A stretch of 34,753 bases of DNA from an uncultured Clostridia bacterium (GTDB lineage: Bacteria > Bacillota > Clostridia > Christensenellales > Borkfalkiaceae), in the NCBI GenBank assembly GCA_947589555.1, contig CANQAZ010000009.1:1-34753 (forward strand), written 5' to 3'. Within the stretch, counting starts at the first letter, position 1. Each line of letters starts with the position of its first letter. The notes beneath the pieces are model-generated. The model searched no databases. It was not told where the DNA came from and worked only from the letters and a program-made list of their open reading frames with translations. Position numbers and translations under genes: made by a program. Shown here one piece after another: positions 15,285-23,219 of the stretch.

Positions 15285-16232
15285 TCAGACAAACGGAATG
15301 AGAAGGGTGAGCCCGAGCACCAGCGTCGCGGCGGAATACACGTAAGCGATCTTTGCCTCGGTATATCCCTTTTCCTGCAAATGATGGTGCACGGGCGCCA
15401 TCAGAAAGATCCGTTTGCCCGTTTTTTTATAGTATATTACTTGCAGGATGACGGATATGCTTGAAAGAACGAATGTCGCGCCGAGAACGGGCACGGCGAG
15501 TGCGTTTCCCGAAAAGAGCGCGGCGGAAGCGGCAAACCCGCCGAGGGAGAGCGAGCCCGTATCCCCCATAAAGACGCTCGCCTTGTTCACGTTAAAAAGG
15601 AGAAAGGCGCACAGCGCGCCGACGAGGGCGATGCAGAGAGCCGCGAGCGCCGGGGCTTCTCCCTGCAACAGGAGAAGCGCGGCAAGCACGGCGAAAAAAA
15701 CCGCGCTCACCGAACCCGCAAGCCCGTCGAGCCCGTCGGTCAGGTTTACGCTGTTCACCGTGGCGACAAAAACGAGGACGCCGAGCGGCAACATGCCCCA
15801 TCCGATGTCGTACGCCGCATGCGAATAGGGCATTTTGAGGACGGTAAGCCCGTTGAGACAGCAATAAATACCCGCCATCACCGCGACGGCGAGTTGGAAA
15901 ACAATTTTTTGGTACGGGCGGAGGCCGAGATTCTTTCCGCGCAATTTTTTGAGTAGATCGTCGAGAAAGCCGACGGCAAGATAGGCGATCCCAACCGCGA
16001 GCGCGACCGCAAACGCTTTGGTCTTTTCCGCAAAGATCGCCGCGGAAAGCACGGCGGCAAGCACAAAAGCAAGGCCGCCCATCGTGGGCGTCCCGCTCTT
16101 ATTTTGATGTTCTTTGACGTACGACAGAATATTCTGCCTCGCGCCGAGTTTTTTCAGGATCGGAATGAGTACGAGAAGAAGCGCGGCGCAAAGCGCAAAC
16201 GAAAGGAGAAAGCAAAAGAGAAGATCACGCAT
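15285..16232 (-). CDS. mraY: Phospho-N-acetylmuramoyl-pentapeptide-transferase
   Basis: A 315-residue membrane enzyme with about ten helices that transfers phospho-MurNAc-pentapeptide to undecaprenyl phosphate, forming lipid I. The signature TVNSVNLTDGLDGLAGSVSA contains the catalytic aspartates, FMGDTGSLSLGG is the conserved nucleophile and Mg loop, and APVHHHLQEKGYTE is the MraY histidine motif. KSGTPTMGGLAF is the N-terminal family motif. The ATG at 16232 (MRDLLFC) is chosen because the protein then begins at the first helix; it overlaps murE by 8 bases. An upstream in-frame start at 16256 is possible but adds eight residues lacking conservation. Confidence 0.96.
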   Translation of the reverse strand: MRDLLFCFLLSFALCAALLLVLIPILKKLGARQNILSYVKEHQNKSGTPTMGGLAFVLAAVLSAAIFAEKTKAFAVALAVGIAYLAVGFLDDLLKKLRGKNLGLRPYQKIVFQLAVAVMAGIYCCLNGLTVLKMPYSHAAYDIGWGMLPLGVLVFVATVNSVNLTDGLDGLAGSVSAVFFAVLAALLLLQGEAPALAALCIALVGALCAFLLFNVNKASVFMGDTGSLSLGGFAASAALFSGNALAVPVLGATFVLSSISVILQVIYYKKTGKRIFLMAPVHHHLQEKGYTEAKIAYVYSAATLVLGLTLLIPFV

Positions 16233-17664
16233 CACGGCCCCCGATGAAAGATTCAATCACATCTTTGTCATCGTAGGCGTATTTTATTCCCATGATCTCC
16301 TGCGTCGTCTCCCCGCCCTTGCCCGCAACGAGCAGGATATCCCCCTCCTCCAAGAGATCGAGCGCGTACCCGATGGCCTTTTCCCTCTCCTCGATCGCTG
16401 TAAAATGGGTGCCGACCTCCGAAAAGCCCGCCGCGATCTCCGAAATGATCGCGCAGGGATCCTCGTAGCGGGGATTGTCCGAAGTGATCACGGTAAAATC
16501 GCTGTCCTCCGCCGCGATCCTGCCCATCAAGGGACGCTTTTCCCGGTCTCTGTTTCCGCCGCACCCGAAGAGGAGCACGAGTTTTCCGATGCAAAATTCG
16601 CGGAGCGCGGCGAGCGACTTTTTGAGCCCGTCGGGCGTATGGGCGAAATCCACAAAAATATCGGCCCCGCGGTAACGGCCCACCCTCTCCAATCTGCCGC
16701 TGACCGTCGTGCGGGAGAGCCCGCGCGCGATCGCATCGGCGGAGATCCCCAGCCGGTGCGCCGCCGTGGCCGCCGCAAGCGCGTTGTAAATATTGTGTCG
16801 GCCCGCCATTTTCAGGCGCGCTTCACAAAGTTCGTCTTCGAGATTGAAAAGCACGCGCGATCCCGCCGCGCTCTCCTCTTCGGACAGGGCAAAGCAGTCG
16901 GCGGGCATTTCCAGCCCGTACGAGACGGAGGTGCGGGTACGGCCCGCAAGTTCGGAAAAAAAGGCGTCGTCGGCGTTGAGCACGGCGAGGCGGCAGCGCG
17001 CATCCGTAAACAGCGAACGCTTCACATCGCCGTACGCTTTCATGTCGCCGAAAAAGTCGAGGTGATCCTGCGTCAAATTGGTAAAAATAGCCGCGTCGTA
17101 GACGATGGGCGCCTCTTTTTTGAGCGCCAGAGCGTGCGCAGAGACCTCCATTGCCACGTGGGTGACCCCCGCCTTGTCCATCTCGGAAAGGAGGGAAAAG
17201 AGGTCCACGGGATCGGGCGTCGTGAGCGCGGGATCCACAATAACGGAGGCATAGCGCGCGCCGAGCGTTCCGATGACGCCCGCACGCTTGCCCGCCGCGG
17301 TGAAAATTTCAAAGAGCATCGAGGCGACCGTCGTCTTTCCGTTCGTGCCCGTCACCCCGGCCAACGTCAGTTTGCGCTCGGGGTGCCCGTAAAAGGCGGC
17401 CGCGATCTGCGACATGGCGAGCCGCGCGTCCTTTACGATGAGCCGCGGAACTTCCACGTCGACCTCATGCTCGCAGACGACTGCGGCGGCCCCGCGAGCC
17501 TCGGCGTCCTCCGCATACGAATGGGAATCGGCGTGCGTGCCTTTGAAACAGAGAAAGAGGTCCCCCTCTCCCGCGACGCGGCTATCCGTGCAAAGCCCCG
17601 TGATCTCCGCGTTTCCTCCGCAAAGTACTCCACCCGTCTCTTTTGCAAGCGCTTCGAGTTTCAT
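16225..17664 (-). CDS. murE: UDP-MurNAc-tripeptide synthetase, meso-diaminopimelate type
   Basis: A 479-residue Mur ligase with TGTNGKTT (105-112) as P-loop, TQDHLDFFGDMKAYGDVKRS carrying the carbamylated-lysine region, and VDFAHTPDGL. The DNPR motif at residues 396-399 is that of enzymes adding meso-diaminopimelate rather than lysine, so the wall is predicted to be of the mDAP type. It follows the PBP gene with no more than one base between and overlaps mraY. No murF follows, although murE-murF is a common order. Length and motifs are complete. Confidence 0.97.
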   Translation of the reverse strand: MKLEALAKETGGVLCGGNAEITGLCTDSRVAGEGDLFLCFKGTHADSHSYAEDAEARGAAAVVCEHEVDVEVPRLIVKDARLAMSQIAAAFYGHPERKLTLAGVTGTNGKTTVASMLFEIFTAAGKRAGVIGTLGARYASVIVDPALTTPDPVDLFSLLSEMDKAGVTHVAMEVSAHALALKKEAPIVYDAAIFTNLTQDHLDFFGDMKAYGDVKRSLFTDARCRLAVLNADDAFFSELAGRTRTSVSYGLEMPADCFALSEEESAAGSRVLFNLEDELCEARLKMAGRHNIYNALAAATAAHRLGISADAIARGLSRTTVSGRLERVGRYRGADIFVDFAHTPDGLKKSLAALREFCIGKLVLLFGCGGNRDREKRPLMGRIAAEDSDFTVITSDNPRYEDPCAIISEIAAGFSEVGTHFTAIEEREKAIGYALDLLEEGDILLVAGKGGETTQEIMGIKYAYDDKDVIESFIGGRDA

Positions 17665-17665
17665 A

Positions 17666-19408
17666 TTATGCCTCCGCCCTTTCGATTTTCATGATGTCGA
17701 TGATCCCCTGAAAGATCTCCGCCGCGCAGGGAGCGGCGACCGTACTTCCGTAATACGAGCCCTGCGGTTCGTCCACGATGACGAGCGCGAGATACTTGGG
17801 CGCGTTTGCGGGGAAATATCCCACGAACGAGGAGATATATTTGCCCTGCGCGATGTGCCCGTCCTCGTATTTTTGCGCCGTGCCCGTTTTGCCCGCCACG
17901 CGATACCCTTCGAGATATGCCTTCTTGCCGCTTCCGTCCCGCACAACGCCTTCGAGCATCGAGGAAAGGATGGAAGAAGTTTGTTCGCTCACCGTCCGTC
18001 CGAGCAATTTCGGCTTGATTTGGAAGCGGGTTATGCCGTCCGCGGAGTAAATTTCCCGAACGAGACGGGGCGCATAGTAATAACCTCCGTTTACCGCGGC
18101 CGCGGCCGCGCAGGCAAGTTGTAAAGGGGTGACGGCCACCGTCTGCCCGAAGCCGATGCGCGCAAGGTCGCCGTTTTTGACCGTGCTTTCGGGCAAGAGC
18201 ATGCCGATGGATTCCCCCGAAAAATCGATGCCCGTCGCCTGTCCGAAGCGGAAGGCCTTCAAATAATCGTAAAAGGTATCTTTTCCGAGCGCGAGCGCGA
18301 TATCCACAAAACATGGGTTGCAACTGTTGTTCAGCGCTTCGGCGAGGGTCTGGTTGGCGTGTTTGCCGTTTTTATGGTCGCTCCAACAGCGGATGGCGGA
18401 GCCGTCCACCGTGCGCGTCCGCGACGACGAAAACACATAATTCAGCGGAAGGGCCGCGGAGTTGCCCCGCAGTCCCTCTTCGATATTCGCCGCCGCGGTC
18501 ACGATCTTGAAGGTAGACCCCGGTTCATAGATATCCGAAACGAGGCTGTTTCGGGAGAGTGCGTTGAGCGAGGCGATGTCGTCGCGGGGAATATCGTTCA
18601 AATCATACGACGGCAAATTGACCATAGCGAGCACGGAGAAATCGGAGGGATCGAGCACGATCGCGCGGGCCGCTTTCGCCCCGGACGACGCCAAAACGCG
18701 GGCCATCGTCTCCTCGGCCAGCGCCTGGACCCGATAATCAACGGTGAGCCGCACGTTGAGCCCGTCGGTCGCGGGCACATAGGCCGCCACCGCCCCTTCC
18801 AGATCGACGCCGACGAGGTCGGTCTCCGATAAAACTTCCCCGTTTTTGCCCGCGAGATAACTGTCGTATCCCCTTTCGATTCCCGTCGTGCCCGAGCCGT
18901 CGTAGGAAGTAAAGCCGATGACCTGCGAGGCAAGGGCGCCGTGAGGATAGTAGCGGGCGTCGTCCTGCGCGAAGTAGATGCCGCCGAGATCGTGCGCTTC
19001 GATGGAAAGCACCACTTCTTTGGCCGTGCGGCGGGCGACGGTGACTTCGGACCTCCCCTTTTCGGTCAATTTTTCATAGATATTTTCATACGGAACGCCG
19101 AGCGCTTCGGCAAGGAGCGCCGCGCTCTTTTCGGCGTCGGACACCGCATTGGCGCGCGCATAGATGCTGTACGCCGTGCGGTTATCGGCAAGCACTTCCC
19201 CGTTGCGGTCCACCACCTTTCCGCGGCCCGCCACAACGGGGATCTCCCGTGTCCACTGGTCCACCGCGCGGAGATTGAGGTCGTCCTCCCAAATCGCCTG
19301 GATATAGAAAAAACGGCCGAGAAAAAGACAAAAAAGAAAGGTTATCGCCATCAATACGGCAAATAACCTCTTTCGTAGGACAGATAGTGAAAAATCCGTC
19401 TTTTTGAT
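17666..19408 (-). CDS. Class B penicillin-binding protein (FtsI/SpoVD-like)
   Basis: A septal transpeptidase partner of FtsW. Counting from the TTG at 19354, it has a transmembrane helix at about 2-20, a dimerisation domain starting GRGKVVDRNGEVLADN, and the transpeptidase motifs STFK (280-283, acyl-serine), SCN (344-346) and KTG (489-491). No PASTA domains follow, unlike many SpoVD proteins. The start is uncertain. The only standard starts, TTG 19354 and ATG 19351, lie inside the membrane helix and have no well placed RBS. A GGAGGG at 19421-19416 stands seven bases before an in-frame ATC at 19408, which would add the expected basic cytoplasmic tail (KKTDFSLSVLRKRLFAV). The coordinates given include this extension. 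Confidence 0.93.
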   Translation of the reverse strand: MKKTDFSLSVLRKRLFAVLMAITFLFCLFLGRFFYIQAIWEDDLNLRAVDQWTREIPVVAGRGKVVDRNGEVLADNRTAYSIYARANAVSDAEKSAALLAEALGVPYENIYEKLTEKGRSEVTVARRTAKEVVLSIEAHDLGGIYFAQDDARYYPHGALASQVIGFTSYDGSGTTGIERGYDSYLAGKNGEVLSETDLVGVDLEGAVAAYVPATDGLNVRLTVDYRVQALAEETMARVLASSGAKAARAIVLDPSDFSVLAMVNLPSYDLNDIPRDDIASLNALSRNSLVSDIYEPGSTFKIVTAAANIEEGLRGNSAALPLNYVFSSSRTRTVDGSAIRCWSDHKNGKHANQTLAEALNNSCNPCFVDIALALGKDTFYDYLKAFRFGQATGIDFSGESIGMLLPESTVKNGDLARIGFGQTVAVTPLQLACAAAAAVNGGYYYAPRLVREIYSADGITRFQIKPKLLGRTVSEQTSSILSSMLEGVVRDGSGKKAYLEGYRVAGKTGTAQKYEDGHIAQGKYISSFVGYFPANAPKYLALVIVDEPQGSYYGSTVAAPCAAEIFQGIIDIMKIERAEA

Positions 19409-19431
19409 TTTGTTTCCCTCCGATGCCCCGC

Positions 19432-20187
19432 TTAGCCGCGGACCATGTTATTTTTCGCCGCCCATTCGGCGATGCTGTCGGGGGTAGTCAGGTCGGCGAT
19501 CTGGTCCTGAACGCTCTGCGTGGAGCGCGTAAGTTCGTCGAGTTGCGATTGTTTCCTCAAAATATCCTCGTCGATGGAGCGAATGATGCCCGAGTTGATG
19601 CAGATGAGCGCAATGGCAAGGATGATGGTCGCGACCACGGCGATGAGCGCCACCTTCATGCGGGTGGAGAGCGCGGGGCGCGCCACTTCCTCGGCTACGG
19701 CCTCGCCTTCCTCCATCTTCGCCGCGGGACGGCGGAGCGTGTCCATCGTGCGGCGGGTGGGAACGGCGTCGTCCTCCTCGGCGGCAACGGGCGCGGGCGT
19801 AGCGGTCATGACGCGCGCTTCCGCAACGGACCGGGCGGGTGCGGGAGCCGCGGCGACTTGTACGGGCGTCTCCAATTTTCCGTCCTTGAACACATAGCCT
19901 TCAAAGAGGTCGGGCTTGCCCACGGGCGTTTCTACGGGGGAATATTGCGCGATGCGCGCGGCCGCAACGGAGGGTTCCGCCGTTTCGGGTTCCAACACCG
20001 CTACGTTGTCCGACACGGGATCCCCGTCGCGTGCGGAATTGTAATCCTGCACGTTGTCGAAGCGGAGCCTGCGGAAATTATCCGCAATTCTGTTGGCATG
20101 CGCCTCCTCCGCGGGAGAGATAAATTGATCTTTGAGCGACGGACGTACTTGGGTGGCGGGTCGTTCGAGAACGGTTGTGTTGGACAT
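19432..20187 (-). CDS. ftsL: FtsL-like division protein with long cytoplasmic extension
   Basis: A 251-residue protein placed between rsmH and the PBP gene, where ftsL normally sits. Residues 177-198 form one transmembrane helix (KVALIAVVATIILAIALICI). A short extracytoplasmic coiled-coil-like part follows (about 203-232, DEDILRKQSQLDELTRSTQS) and the protein ends EWAAKNNMVRG. FtsL is normally about 100-120 residues; here some 175 residues of Pro-, Ala- and Glu-rich, probably disordered sequence precede the helix. It should form a complex with FtsQ and a DivIC partner and activate FtsW and the PBP. The RBS GAGGGG precedes the ATG. The call rests on position and topology, since FtsL sequence is poorly conserved. 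Confidence 0.78.
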   Translation of the reverse strand: MSNTTVLERPATQVRPSLKDQFISPAEEAHANRIADNFRRLRFDNVQDYNSARDGDPVSDNVAVLEPETAEPSVAAARIAQYSPVETPVGKPDLFEGYVFKDGKLETPVQVAAAPAPARSVAEARVMTATPAPVAAEEDDAVPTRRTMDTLRRPAAKMEEGEAVAEEVARPALSTRMKVALIAVVATIILAIALICINSGIIRSIDEDILRKQSQLDELTRSTQSVQDQIADLTTPDSIAEWAAKNNMVRG

Positions 20188-20229
20188 ACTATATCACCCC
20201 TCTTTATTGGTATTCGACGGATCGCGCGT

Positions 20230-21156
20230 TCATTCTACGATTTTTTCCGCGATTCGCAGTTTTGCGCTTTTACTGCGCGGGTTGGCTTCCAGTTCTTCTT
20301 CGCTCGCAGTGAGCGGTTTTTTTGTGATGAGTTCTATTTCTTTCTTCTTCCCGCATACGCATACGGGGAGAGTCTTGGGGCATTCGCAATCGGATGAGAG
20401 ATCGCGGAACACCTGCTTTACGATCCTGTCCTCCAAAGAATGGAAGGTGAGGATGCACGCTCTTCCGCCCTTTTTCAGCCTTCCGACGAGCCCTCTGATG
20501 CACTCTTCGAGGCCGTCCAGTTCGCCGTTGACCTCAATGCGGATCGCCTGAAAGGTCTTTCTCGCGCAAGCGGCGGAACGGAATTTCGGAGGGATCCCCT
20601 CTTCCGTGAGCATTTTCAACTCCCCACACGTCGTGATGCGCTTCTTCAAACGCGCCCTCGCGATGTTCCGTACGATGGAAGGAGCGAATTGCTCTTCTCC
20701 GTACATCCTGAGGAGCCTTACGAGCCTCTCCTCGGGGTATTCGTTTACGATCTGCTCCGCAGTAAGGGCGGAACGCCTGTCCATCCGCATATCGAGCGGC
20801 GCATCCGGGATGCGGTAGGCAAAGCCCCGTGCCGCGTCATTGATCTGGTGTGAGGAAATGCCGCAATCGATGAGCAGTCCGTCTAATTTCCTCTCTCCCA
20901 AAACTTCCGCATAGTTTTTGTAATCGGTGCGAAAGAGTTCGAATCTTCCTTTGAAGGGAGCAAGCCGCTTTGTCGCCTCCGCAATTGCTTCGTCGTCCTT
21001 ATCCGTCGCGATGAGGTAGGAATCCTCCGAGGCGGAAAGGATCCCGAAGGAGTGCCCGCCTCCGCCCAAAGTCGCGTCGAAGAAGGTCCCGCCCTTTGCG
21101 GCGTTCAGTCCTTCCAGCACTTCGCGGAGCATGATGGGCTTATGATAATCACACAT
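20230..21156 (-). CDS. rsmH: 16S rRNA (cytosine1402-N4)-methyltransferase
   Basis: A 308-residue SAM-dependent methyltransferase (MraW). It opens HKPIMLREVLEGLNAAKGGT, continues with FFDATLGGGGHSFGIL, the SAM-binding glycine motif, and has LIDCGISSHQINDAARGFAY with the DxGxSSxQ family signature and LTFHSLEDRIVKQVFRDLS near the C-terminus, all typical of RsmH. It N4-methylates C1402 in the ribosomal P site. The start overlaps the mraZ 3' end by 8 bases, so the two are translationally coupled, the standard mra arrangement. Confidence 0.97.
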   Translation of the reverse strand: MCDYHKPIMLREVLEGLNAAKGGTFFDATLGGGGHSFGILSASEDSYLIATDKDDEAIAEATKRLAPFKGRFELFRTDYKNYAEVLGERKLDGLLIDCGISSHQINDAARGFAYRIPDAPLDMRMDRRSALTAEQIVNEYPEERLVRLLRMYGEEQFAPSIVRNIARARLKKRITTCGELKMLTEEGIPPKFRSAACARKTFQAIRIEVNGELDGLEECIRGLVGRLKKGGRACILTFHSLEDRIVKQVFRDLSSDCECPKTLPVCVCGKKKEIELITKKPLTASEEELEANPRSKSAKLRIAEKIVE

Positions 21157-21610
21157 CTTGCGTCCGGTTCAGTTTGGCTTCCCTTTTCCTCTTATAATAC
21201 ACCGCATTCGCTTCGCGGATCGACATTCTGCTACGCATCTCTTCGAAGCGGTCGCGGTCCCAGATTTCGATGAAGTCGGCAAACCCGATGGTGACGACGT
21301 CCTTTTTGATCCCCGCGATCTCCCTGTAATACTTCGGAATCTTGGCGCGGCCCTGGTTGTCCACCTCGACCGGCATCGTCGAAGAGAAGATGATGCGCAT
21401 GGCGTTGAAGGCTTCTTCGTCGTCGGGGTCGCAATCTTCCTCGCGGCCGATGCGCCTGTCCTTCACCGATTCGGGCATCACGGAGATACAGCCGGGCGAA
21501 TACTCGACGAAAAACAGCGGTTCGCCCTCGGGGAAAGCCGCAAGGTACATCGCCGGGATCCTGATTCTGTTTTTGTCGTCGATCGCGTGGTCGACTCTGC
21601 CGCCCAACAT
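21149..21610 (-). CDS. mraZ: Transcriptional regulator MraZ
   Basis: A 153-residue protein with two SpoVT-AbrB-like repeats: MLGGRVDHAIDDKNRIRIPA at residues 1-20 and the second around EVDNQGRAKIPKYYREIAGI. MraZ forms ring-shaped oligomers and binds short direct repeats upstream of its own gene to control the division cluster. The ATG at 21610 is chosen since it starts at the conserved MLGG and has an AAAGAGG upstream; a longer in-frame reading from 21724 would run through the promoter. The first gene of the mra operon. Confidence 0.95.
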   Translation of the reverse strand: MLGGRVDHAIDDKNRIRIPAMYLAAFPEGEPLFFVEYSPGCISVMPESVKDRRIGREEDCDPDDEEAFNAMRIIFSSTMPVEVDNQGRAKIPKYYREIAGIKKDVVTIGFADFIEIWDRDRFEEMRSRMSIREANAVYYKRKREAKLNRTQDV

Positions 21611-21662
21611 GCTCTCTTTAACCTCTTTGGCGCCTGTGCGCCTGTGATCCGCTTTTGAATGT

Positions 21663-21691
21663 ATTATAGCATAGGTTTTTCCCCCTGTCAA
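21663..21691 (-). promoter_or_regulatory. Pmra promoter of the division cluster
   Basis: Minus strand: TTGACA (21691-21686), 17-base spacer, TATAAT (21668-21663), exact consensus, about 53 bases before the mraZ ATG. Confidence 0.92.
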
Positions 21692-21715
21692 CCACGTTTG
21701 CCCACTTTTTTGCCA
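21692..21715 (-). promoter_or_regulatory. Probable MraZ-binding direct repeats
   Basis: Three TGG cores on the minus strand (21715-21713, 21704-21702, 21694-21692) are spaced 11 and 10 bases apart, with AAGTGGG and ACGTGGT contexts, immediately upstream of the -35 box. MraZ boxes are TGG-containing repeats with a period near 10, so autoregulation is likely. The first repeat is a weaker match. Confidence 0.65.
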
Positions 21716-21734
21716 TTTTTGCAAAAAAATTTTT

Positions 21735-22520
21735 CTAAAAAATTGAACAAACGTTCGAATTGTAGACCGCTTCGTTCATTTTTCCCGTTTTTCCGAAAAA
21801 AATCGCCCTCCCCTCCCCGATTTTTTGACAACTTTCGACGGGGTCACTTGGGGTCAAAGGTGGTATTGAGTGGTTACTCGGCCCTAATTTCAATATATTT
21901 AATAAGTGCCGAGCCGTCCCATCGCACCCGTCGAACACCTCGCACCCATAGAACGCCGCGATCTCCCGCCGACAGAAGGAATAATGAGTACAGCCGAGCA
22001 CAACGCCCTCGGGCTTCGCGGGCGGCAAATGCTCGGATAGCGAAAAGCGCTCGCCGCGGGTCAAGCGGGCCTCGATCGCCCCCGCGAGAAAGGGCGCGGC
22101 GCAAACGGTGATGCGGCGGCCGGGAAAGCGGTTTACCAAAGTGCGGAGGCGTTCGCTCTCCGCCGTGCGCGGGGTCGCGAGGATGAGGATCTCATTATAC
22201 TTTTCCGCGGCGGGCTTTACGGCGGGCTCCATGCCGAGCACGGGGAAGGAGTAGCGCTCCCGCATCGCCTCGGCGCACACCGCCGTCGCCGTGTTGCAGG
22301 CGAGCACGGCGGCATGTACGCCGCACGCCGCAAGGGCGTCCATCCCCTCTACAACGAATCTTTCTATCTCCTCTGCGGGACGGCTCCCGTAGGGAGCGCG
22401 GCCGTTGTCCCCGTAATAAAAAAAGGTCGCCGCGGGAAGCGCGCGGCGGCAGGCGGCCAGCACGTTGAGCCCGCCCACGCCGCTGTCAAACAGGCCTACT
22501 TTGACGTCTTTTTCCTCCAT
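21735..22520 (-). CDS. murI: Glutamate racemase
   Basis: A 261-residue Asp/Glu racemase that supplies D-glutamate for MurD. It begins KVGLFDSGVGGLNVL with the family DSGVGG motif, has YYGDNGRAPYG, and carries both catalytic cysteines, Cys75 in LACNTATAV and Cys177 in VLGCTHYSF. The ATG at 22520 has AAGGGGAG upstream; in-frame codons upstream of it do not belong to the family. The C-terminal 30 or so residues after the racemase fold (ILKLGPSNHSIPPLTPSDPV onward) look unrelated to the family and AT-richer at the DNA level. It lies upstream of mraZ on the same strand with a promoter between, and divergent from rpsT. Confidence 0.95.
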   Translation of the reverse strand: MEEKDVKVGLFDSGVGGLNVLAACRRALPAATFFYYGDNGRAPYGSRPAEEIERFVVEGMDALAACGVHAAVLACNTATAVCAEAMRERYSFPVLGMEPAVKPAAEKYNEILILATPRTAESERLRTLVNRFPGRRITVCAAPFLAGAIEARLTRGERFSLSEHLPPAKPEGVVLGCTHYSFCRREIAAFYGCEVFDGCDGTARHLLNILKLGPSNHSIPPLTPSDPVESCQKIGEGRAIFFGKTGKMNEAVYNSNVCSIF

Positions 22521-22578
22521 AACTCCCCTTTCGCCCGCAAAATTTCGGAAAATTTTTGCGCTACGGCATAAAAAACAG

Positions 22579-22607
22579 TTTACAAGCACTGCATTTTATG
22601 CTAAAAT
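22579..22607 (+). promoter_or_regulatory. Promoter of rpsT
   Basis: TTTACA (22579-22584), 17-base spacer, TAAAAT (22602-22607). The message would have a leader of about 30 bases with AAGGAG before the GTG start. Confidence 0.85.
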
Positions 22608-22642
22608 AGCAAAGGTTATTAAGATTAAGGAGTATATCTACC

Positions 22643-22909
22643 GTGCCCAACATCAAATCCGCTAAAAAACGCGTTCTCGTCACCGAAAAGAAGACCGAAG
22701 AGAACAAGGCGATCAAATCCGCTTTGAAGACCCAGATCAAGAAATTCCTCGCCGCCGTCAACGCAGGCGACAAAGCACAGGCGACCGCCCTCTACCCCGC
22801 CACCGTATCCGCGATCGATTCCGCGGTGAGCAAGGGCATCTTGCACAAGAACAACGCCGCCAACAAAAAGTCCAAACTCGCCAAAAAACTTGCCGCGATG
22901 GCCGAATAA
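22643..22909 (+). CDS. rpsT: 30S ribosomal protein S20
   Basis: An 88-residue, Lys- and Ala-rich protein starting (GTG) [20 protein letters not shown], with the later [19 protein letters not shown] that is diagnostic of S20. S20 binds the 5' domain of 16S rRNA early in small-subunit assembly. AAGGAG lies eleven bases before the GTG; a non-ATG start is common for rpsT and is tied to autogenous translational control in some bacteria. It is a single-gene unit with its own promoter and a strong terminator. Confidence 0.98.
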   Translation: MPNIKSAKKRVLVTEKKTEENKAIKSALKTQIKKFLAAVNAGDKAQATALYPATVSAIDSAVSKGILHKNNAANKKSKLAKKLAAMAE

Positions 22910-22925
22910 CAAGCAAAAACGCACG

Positions 22926-22950
22926 GCGCCCGCACCGCGGGCGCTTTTTT
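22926..22950 (+). terminator. Rho-independent terminator of rpsT
   Basis: GCGCCCGC / GCGGGCGC (8 bp, 3-base loop) is followed by TTTTTT, 16 bases after the rpsT stop. Confidence 0.95.
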
Positions 22951-23003
22951 CGTGTCCCCTATCCGCCCAAATCGCACAATTTCCTCAAAATTTCGTTCCG
23001 GAT

Positions 23004-23035
23004 CCGCCGCAAAATGCGCGGCGGGTTCTTTTTTT
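23004..23035 (+). terminator. Second terminator downstream of rpsT
   Basis: CCGCCGC / GCGGCGG (7 bp, 7-base loop) is followed by a T-rich run. It is a tandem back-up that shields the polyamine operon from read-through. Confidence 0.82.
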
Positions 23036-23084
23036 GCTATTTTCTCACATTTTTCGCTCTTTCCGCCATTTCACGGAAATCCCG

Positions 23085-23113
23085 TTGACATTATACATTA
23101 TATATTATATACT
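23085..23113 (+). promoter_or_regulatory. Promoter of the polyamine transport operon
   Basis: TTGACA (23085-23090), 17-base spacer, TATACT (23108-23113). A leader of about 100 bases follows, with two dyads. The intergenic stretch 22910-23219 therefore holds two terminators, this promoter and the probable operators. Confidence 0.88.
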
Positions 23114-23136
23114 TTCCGCGTTCTTCGTTTATTTTT

Positions 23137-23155
23137 ATTAAACTTTGCGTTTAAT
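23137..23155. promoter_or_regulatory. Dyad 1, probable operator of the XRE-cupin regulator
   Basis: ATTAAAC-TTTGC-GTTTAAT is a perfect 7-bp inverted repeat just downstream of the transcription start region. It shares the TAAAC/GTTTA half-site with dyad 2. Confidence 0.55.
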
Positions 23156-23186
23156 TTTGCGAGAGTTTCGTAAAAAAAGGCAAAAA

Positions 23187-23203
23187 GTTTATAAATACTA
23201 AAC
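23187..23203. promoter_or_regulatory. Dyad 2, probable operator of the XRE-cupin regulator
   Basis: GTTTA-TAAATAC-TAAAC is a 5-bp inverted repeat immediately upstream of the RBS GGGAGGA. The half-sites are the same as in dyad 1 but in outward order. Confidence 0.45.
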
Positions 23204-23219
23204 AGGAACGGGAGGAAAC

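Noticed and set aside
22585..22605. The short palindrome GCATTTTATGC inside the rpsT promoter spacer as an operator.
   Set aside because: It has only four-base arms around TTT in AT-rich DNA and no regulator nearby; chance is enough.
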